Shown: positions 37,069 to 41,198 of the stretch, piece by piece
How positions within the stretch are numbered: the stretch's first letter is position 1
Layout of the letters: each line of letters starts with the position of its first letter
NCBI GenBank assembly: GCA_020047715.1
Contig: JAIFNN010000061.1
Location: 1 to 41,198 of the forward strand
Source of the DNA: Bacteroidota bacterium
GTDB taxonomy: Bacteria > Bacteroidota > Bacteroidia > Bacteroidales > GCA-2748055
Length of the DNA: 41,198 bases
Reading direction: 5' to 3'
Notes under the pieces: generated by a model
What the model saw: the letters and a program-made list of their open reading frames with translations, nothing else
Databases searched by the model: none
What the model was told of the DNA's origin: nothing
Program-made: the position numbers and the translations under genes

Positions 37069-37100
37069 AAAACCTCCCTGAAATAAGGAGGTTTTTTTTT
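37069..37100 (+). terminator. Rho-independent terminator after the 73-aa gene
   Basis: Stem AAACCTCC/GGAGGTTT with a 9-base loop and a run of nine T, 8 bases past the stop. It matches the core of the terminator after the 99-aa gene. Confidence 0.92.
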
Positions 37101-37321
37101 AGCATTATTTAATTGATGCTGTTGCAGTTTTTCTGCTTGCGAATTCCTTTTATGATTATTACATTTAGGTTTTATTTATCAGCGCAATCAAGTGGCCTTT
37201 TGCTTTTTTGGGGGAGAGAGATTGGCACGGATGGAAAATGTTGAATAAATCCCCAACTGATCACAATTATCATTAGCGCAACTTTATACATATTTCAGCA
37301 AATATTAATACTAATAAATTT

Positions 37322-37576
37322 ATGTCAACAGACCTTATTGCAACCAAAGAAAAAGTCAAAGCTTATATACTTGAAGTAACAAGTGTTGATAAAAGTAAAA
37401 TTGAGGATCACTCCTTGATCTTCAAAGAAGGGTATTTCGACTCAATGGGTTTTGTTTTATTGATTACATTTCTTGAAGAAACATTTGGAATTAGAACTGC
37501 CGATGCGGATCTTGTGGAAGACAACTTCGAATCGATTGATGCAATCACTGATTTTGTAATTCGTAAAACACAATAA
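37322..37576 (+). CDS. Acyl/peptidyl carrier protein
   Basis: Stand-alone carrier protein that would bear a phosphopantetheine arm on Ser41 in the motif GYFDSMGFV (the DS[L/M] attachment site). At 84 aa it is a four-helix carrier with an acidic second half (ADADLVEDNFESIDAITDFV). It is not the housekeeping fatty-acid ACP: the flanking genes are not fab genes and the motif lacks the usual DSLD. Its stop lies 6 bases before the asparagine-synthase-like gene, so they are translated together. The acid it carries is unknown. Confidence 0.9.
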   Translation: MSTDLIATKEKVKAYILEVTSVDKSKIEDHSLIFKEGYFDSMGFVLLITFLEETFGIRTADADLVEDNFESIDAITDFVIRKTQ

Positions 37577-37582
37577 CGAACC

Positions 37583-39550
37583 ATGTGTGGGGTTGCCGGA
37601 ATTATTGATTATCAAAAGAAAGATAACAATAAGCATATTGTAAAGAATATGCTCACAGCAATTAGTTATCGTGGACCGGATGAAAGTGGGATTTATCATT
37701 CTCCCTTCGCAACTATTGGAAATGTGCGCCTGAGTATCGTCGATATTTCCGGGGGACAGCAACCTTTATCGGATCCATCTGGCCGGTATTGGATTGTTTT
37801 TAACGGGGAAATATTTAATTATCCCGAGCTACGAAAAGATCTTGCTGCCAAAGGCTGTCAGTTTTCTACACACTCCGATACCGAGGTTTTGGTTCAGCTT
37901 TATGCAACTTATGGGAAAAAGTGTTTGTCGCTTCTCAACGGACAGTTTGCTTTTGCCATATGGGATAAGATGGAGCAGGAGTTGTTTGTTGCGCGCGACA
38001 GGGTAGGCATCCGGCCGCTCTTTTACAACATCTCTGATGGAGTTCTTACATTCGCTTCAGAGATTAAATCCCTTCTCCAGAATAAAAATATTGCAGCTGA
38101 ACTGTCGCATAAGAGCTTGTCGCAGGTTTACACCTTCTGGACGGCAATCACCCCTAATACAGCCTTCAAGAATGTTCTCGAACTTCCCCCCGGACACTGC
38201 CTGCATTATAGCAGAAAGGGCTTGCGAATTGAAAAGTTTTGGGATTTGAACTATGGAAAGCGTAACGCTTCCCTCTCCTTCAGCGATGCAACCGAAGGTT
38301 TTCATGAGCTTTTTACCGATGCGGTGAGAATCCGTTTAAGAGCCGATGTTGAGGTTGCTGCCTATTTGAGCGGGGGGATCGACTCCAGTGCAACTGTTTC
38401 ATACATCAAGGATATCGAGCCGGGGGTGCTCAATACCTTTTCAATAGGTTTTGAAGAGAAGGATTTTGATGAAAGTTCATACCAAAATGAGGCGGCCAGG
38501 TATTTTAATACCACTCACAAGTCGATAAAATGCTCGTCAAAAGAAATAGCGGAAAGTTTCCCTAAGATTGTGTGGCATTCCGAAACTCCAATAACCCGAA
38601 CGGCTCCTGTGCCGATGTTCCTTCTTTCGAAGCTGGTGCGTGAGAGTAATATAAAGGTGGTTATCACGGGGGAGGGTGCCGACGAAATCCTTGCCGGTTA
38701 CGATATTTTCAAAGAGGCGAAGATCAGGAGGTTCTGGGCCTCTCAGCCCGATTCTGCAATCCGGCCCTTGCTTCTTAAGAAACTGTACCCCTATCTTCCT
38801 CAGATGAATGGGGCAAATCCAGCCATGCTGAAGATGTTCTATGGTTTCAAACTGGAGGATATCGGAAACCCGTTTTATTCCCATCTGATGCGTTGGAACA
38901 ATTCAAACCACATCAAAAAACATTTTAACGAAGAGCTCAAGGGTAAATTGGATGGCTACTCTGTTTTTACGGATATTGAGGAGCGCTTGCCTGCTGGATT
39001 TGATTCCTGGGATTACCTGGAGAAATCGCAATGGCTTGAAACCACAATTTTCATGTCAGGCTACCTTCTTTCTTCCCAAGGCGACAGGATGGGTATGGCA
39101 AACTCGGTGGAAGGAAGATATCCTTTCCTCGACTACCGTGTAATTGAGTTTTGTAATTCACTTCCGGAACGTTTTAAGCTAAATGGACTGAATGAAAAGT
39201 TTTTGCTTAAGAAACTACTGATAAACAAAATACCGGATCGTATCCTTAACCGCTCAAAGCAAGCCTACAGGGCTCCCATAAGAAGCGTCTTCCTTTCGAA
39301 GGATGCACCTGAATATGTAGCTGAAATGCTTTCCCCGGAATATACCTCCAAAGTGGGCGTATTCAGTTATGATTCGATTTCAGCATTGCTTTCGAAGATT
39401 GAAAAATCCGGAAGCAGCAGCGAAGTGGACAACATGGTACTGACATCGGTTATTTCAACGCATTTGTTGTATTCTCAGTTCATTGAAAACAAGACAGAGG
39501 GATTGTTGGCTGCGCCATTGAGGAATTTTAGGGTGATTGAGGAGGGGTAG
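37583..39550 (+). CDS. Asparagine synthase (glutamine-hydrolysing)-like amidotransferase
   Basis: Class II glutamine amidotransferase fused to an ATP-pyrophosphatase. Cys2 is the glutaminase nucleophile (MCGVAGII), followed by SYRGPDESG and FNGEIFNYPELR. The synthetase domain has the PP-loop SGGIDSS near residue 263 and GEGADEILAGYD. At 655 aa it is about 100 residues longer than E. coli AsnB and closer in length to AsnB-like proteins of O-antigen, exopolysaccharide and exosortase loci. Coupling to a carrier protein suggests it amidates a carrier- or glycan-linked carboxylate rather than free aspartate; that is inference. Real asparagine synthesis cannot be excluded. Confidence 0.92.
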   Translation: MCGVAGIIDYQKKDNNKHIVKNMLTAISYRGPDESGIYHSPFATIGNVRLSIVDISGGQQPLSDPSGRYWIVFNGEIFNYPELRKDLAAKGCQFSTHSDTEVLVQLYATYGKKCLSLLNGQFAFAIWDKMEQELFVARDRVGIRPLFYNISDGVLTFASEIKSLLQNKNIAAELSHKSLSQVYTFWTAITPNTAFKNVLELPPGHCLHYSRKGLRIEKFWDLNYGKRNASLSFSDATEGFHELFTDAVRIRLRADVEVAAYLSGGIDSSATVSYIKDIEPGVLNTFSIGFEEKDFDESSYQNEAARYFNTTHKSIKCSSKEIAESFPKIVWHSETPITRTAPVPMFLLSKLVRESNIKVVITGEGADEILAGYDIFKEAKIRRFWASQPDSAIRPLLLKKLYPYLPQMNGANPAMLKMFYGFKLEDIGNPFYSHLMRWNNSNHIKKHFNEELKGKLDGYSVFTDIEERLPAGFDSWDYLEKSQWLETTIFMSGYLLSSQGDRMGMANSVEGRYPFLDYRVIEFCNSLPERFKLNGLNEKFLLKKLLINKIPDRILNRSKQAYRAPIRSVFLSKDAPEYVAEMLSPEYTSKVGVFSYDSISALLSKIEKSGSSSEVDNMVLTSVISTHLLYSQFIENKTEGLLAAPLRNFRVIEEG

Positions 39551-39554
39551 GTAG

Positions 39555-39716
39555 TTGTTTCAGGGTTTTGGGCCTGCGGCCGTTCCAAGGTTTCAGGCCT
39601 GCGGCGTTTCAAGGTTTCAGGCCTTCGGCGTTTCAGGGCCTACGGCCGTTACATTGTTTCAGGCCTTCGGCGTTTCAGGGCCTACGGCCGTTGCATTGTT
39701 TCAGGGCTAGGTAATC
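39555..39716 (+). repeat. Array of six GGCC-TNC-GGC(C/G) mini-hairpins
   Basis: Six copies of a short palindrome (GGCC, a TNC centre, GGCC or GGCG) at about 39571, 39596, 39620, 39637, 39662 and 39679. They are separated by TTTCAGG/TTTCAAGG words. The array begins right after the amidotransferase stop and ends GTTGCATTGTTTCAGGGCTA, nearly identical to the end of the window after nadE. REP-like in form, but I know no named family. Confidence 0.85.
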
Positions 39717-39726
39717 CGAAATGCTT

Positions 39727-39994
39727 TGAAACTCTGAAACCCTGAAACTCTGAAACTCTGAAACTCTGAAACATTGAAACTCTGAAACTCTGAAACATTG
39801 AAACTCTGAAACTCTGAAACATTGAAACTCTGAAACTCTGAAACATTGATTGAAACTCTGAAACTCTGAAACTCTGAAACATTGAAACTCTGAAACTCTG
39901 AAACTCTGAAACCCTGAAACTCTGAAACATTGAAACATTGAAACCCTGAAACCCTGAAACCCTGAAACATTGAAACCCTGAAACCCTGAAACAA
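39727..39994 (+). repeat. Octamer tandem array, 33 copies of TGAAACNN
   Basis: Thirty-three end-to-end units of TGAAAC plus two variable bases: TC (17), AT (8), CC (7), AA (1). A 4-base insertion (TGAT) follows unit 15. Units 7-15 show a higher-order 24-bp pattern TC-TC-AT repeated three times. The unit is the reverse complement of the TTTCAGGG/GTTTCA words that separate the mini-hairpins on either side of nadE. Confidence 0.95.
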
Positions 39995-40055
39995 CGAACA
40001 AACGAACACAAGCTCATAAAACAATAAATAAAAAATCAACCACATAACAAACATC

Positions 40056-41048
40056 ATGACACAAAAAAAGCCATTTTCCAAAGACCTGATTTTGCTTGAT
40101 AATGTAGAGAAAGCAGTTGATGAAATTGTACTGAAACTCCAGAATGACGTGCTGCATAATATTAAGCGCTTTGGCGCTGCCATTGGTATCAGCGGTGGGA
40201 TTGACTCCTCAGTATGCATGGCTCTGGCCGCTAAAGCCTTTGGACCGGAAAAAGTGTTGGGTATAATGATGCCCGAGCACGATTCCAGTCCCGAAAGCGA
40301 AGAGCTGGCTCGTGAGCTGGCCGACAAGTTCGGTGTCAAAGCCATCAAGGAGGATCTGACGCCTGCACTTGCCGGTTTTAAATGCTACGAAAGACGCGAT
40401 GAGGCCGTAAAAAGGGTTTTTCCTGAATACGATCCGAAAACTTATAAGATGAAAATCGGCGTCAGGCAGACAGGACTCTATAACAACCTGCCCCCGCTCT
40501 TCTCCCTCACCATTATCGACAAAGACGGGAAGCAGCAGGATAAAATTCTTCAGGCACGTGAGTACCTGCAAATTGTTGCCGCCTCAAACTTCAAGCAGCG
40601 GGCAAGAATGTCGATGGTTTATTACCATGCCGAAGCACTTCATTATGCAGTTATCGGAACTCCCAACAAGCATGAACAGGAACAGGGATTCTTTGTGAAA
40701 TACGGAGACGGTGGTGCAGATGTTATGCCCATCGGAAACTTATACAAAACGCAGGTTTATCAACTCGCTGAATACCTGGGAGTCCCCAAACGCATTATCG
40801 TAAGAACCCCAACAACCGACACGTATTCTGCCGAGCAGACTCAGGAAGAATTTTTCTACCAATTACCTTTTCAGCTGATGGATATATTCTGGCTTGGATT
40901 TGAGAATGGATACCCTGCCAAAGAGGTAGGATTGGTTATGGGTGAAACCGAGGAAAGAGTAGAGGCTCTGTTTAGAAATTTCGAAAGGAAGCGTTTAACT
41001 ACCGAATATCTTAGGATGGCTCCGGTGCGGGACTATTTTGGGAGTTAG
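40056..41048 (+). CDS. nadE: NAD(+) synthase-like ATP-pyrophosphatase (NadE family)
   Basis: Ammonia-type NAD synthase fold. The PP-loop is SGGIDSS (46-52), and later motifs NFKQRARMSMVYYHAE, GTPNKHEQEQGFFVKYGDGG and DVMPIGNLYKTQV match NadE. It is longer than usual (330 versus about 245-275 aa) because of extra sequence around residues 105-185 (KCYERRDEAVKRVFPEYDPK...). The C-terminal part TPTTDTYSAEQTQEEFFYQL differs from the usual TADLW...DE form. It has no glutaminase domain. It may be the cell's NAD synthase or a relative devoted to the nearby ACP/amidotransferase pathway. Mini-hairpin arrays bracket it. Confidence 0.85.
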   Translation: MTQKKPFSKDLILLDNVEKAVDEIVLKLQNDVLHNIKRFGAAIGISGGIDSSVCMALAAKAFGPEKVLGIMMPEHDSSPESEELARELADKFGVKAIKEDLTPALAGFKCYERRDEAVKRVFPEYDPKTYKMKIGVRQTGLYNNLPPLFSLTIIDKDGKQQDKILQAREYLQIVAASNFKQRARMSMVYYHAEALHYAVIGTPNKHEQEQGFFVKYGDGGADVMPIGNLYKTQVYQLAEYLGVPKRIIVRTPTTDTYSAEQTQEEFFYQLPFQLMDIFWLGFENGYPAKEVGLVMGETEERVEALFRNFERKRLTTEYLRMAPVRDYFGS

Positions 41049-41051
41049 TGT

Positions 41052-41198
41052 TTGAGGGTTTCTGGCCTTCGGCCGTTTCAGGGTTTCAGGGCCTTCGGCC
41101 GTTGGAGGGTTTCAGGCCTGCGGCGTTTCAGGCCTTCGGCCGTTGCAGTCGCCTATGGCGGTTTCAGGGCCTTCGGCCGTTGCATTGTTTCAGGGCTT
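41052..41198 (+). repeat. Second mini-hairpin array after nadE, running off the window
   Basis: Six more palindromes (GGCC-TTC-GGCC and variants, including one CGCC-TAT-GGCG) at about 41064, 41090, 41115, 41131, 41150 and 41168. They are separated by GTTTCAGG words. The last 25 bases repeat the end of the array at 39692-39716 with one change. It probably continues past 41198, perhaps into another octamer array. Confidence 0.85.

Larger units (their letters stand above)
39551..40055. other. 505-bp repeat-filled gap between the amidotransferase and nadE
   Basis: Almost the whole gap is repeat: six mini-hairpins (39555-39716), then 33 octamers (39727-39994), then about 60 bases of A-rich leader before nadE. 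Track ORFs here are only the repeat translated. No TAnnTTTG promoter for nadE was seen. Confidence 0.8.

Noticed and set aside
39727-39994. CRISPR-like array
   Set aside because: Units are 8 bp with no unique spacers of normal length, and no cas genes are present.
39675-40348. Track ORFs at 39675-40001, 39682-40017 and 39707-40348 encoding FRVSEFQS-type repeats
   Set aside because: They are the octamer array read on the minus strand (three octamers make eight codons); the longest one also runs antisense through the nadE start. No start signal or codon logic supports a protein.
41064-41178. GGCCTTCGGCC as a stable UUCG tetraloop
   Set aside because: A C(UUCG)G tetraloop would leave a C-C mismatch in the stem; the better fold is GGCC/GGCC with a three-base loop.
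1-41198. tRNA or rRNA genes
   Set aside because: No cloverleaf with a GGTTCRA T-loop or rRNA-like segment was found in the intergenic regions by eye; a tRNAscan-SE run would be decisive.

Overview
The window comes from a member of the Bacteroidota, probably a Bacteroidales/Marinilabiliales-type organism. The evidence is a SusC/SusD pair, a PorP/SprF-type type IX secretion protein, PD40- and SPOR-like envelope proteins, lipoprotein signals, start codons without Shine-Dalgarno sequences, and several exact matches to the Bacteroidota -7 promoter element TAnnTTTG. The genus cannot be fixed from this sequence alone.

Region 1 (1-10.7 kb, all minus strand) looks like a phosphodiester or phosphate-compound scavenging locus. 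In transcription order it holds a glycerophosphodiester phosphodiesterase, an unknown secreted 181-aa protein, SusC, SusD, a lipoprotein that joins a YncE-like beta-propeller to a PLC/acid-phosphatase-type phosphoesterase, and a TonB-dependent receptor. The receptor lacks the last third of its barrel, and the break lies at the window edge.

Region 2 (10.9-21.3 kb) is mostly housekeeping: a lytic transglycosylase, uvrA, a LOG-family phosphoribohydrolase, a SPOR-like envelope protein, a beta-barrel protein with calcium-binding repeats, smpB, a DUF1778/GNAT (TacAT-like) toxin-antitoxin pair with visible operator palindromes, and miaA.

Region 3 (21.3-33.1 kb) holds a YfbK-like VWA lipoprotein, a small membrane protein, an orphan 7TM-PAS histidine kinase, a bcp-recA-S9 peptidase unit, a TPR/PD40/SPOR protein, and a clpS-nfeD-floA unit closed by a strong terminator.

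Region 4 (33.1-41.2 kb) is the most unusual. Two tiny secreted proteins (99 and 73 aa) share an exosortase-like C-terminal tail (GAP[I/L]DGG, hydrophobic helix, basic cluster), near-identical terminators and shared leader words. They flank a PorP/SprF + PD40-SPOR pair. Next come an acyl carrier protein, an AsnB-like amidotransferase and a divergent NadE-like protein, a combination that resembles an amidation module of a glycan or exopolysaccharide pathway. The NadE-like gene is bracketed by arrays of GGCC-TNC-GGCC mini-hairpins and preceded by 33 copies of an octamer (TGAAACNN).

Short intergenic tandem repeats recur in the window with different unit lengths: 7 bp before the LOG gene, 9 bp before smpB, a 29-bp direct repeat after smpB, and 8 bp before nadE. 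This looks like a genome-wide habit rather than one element.
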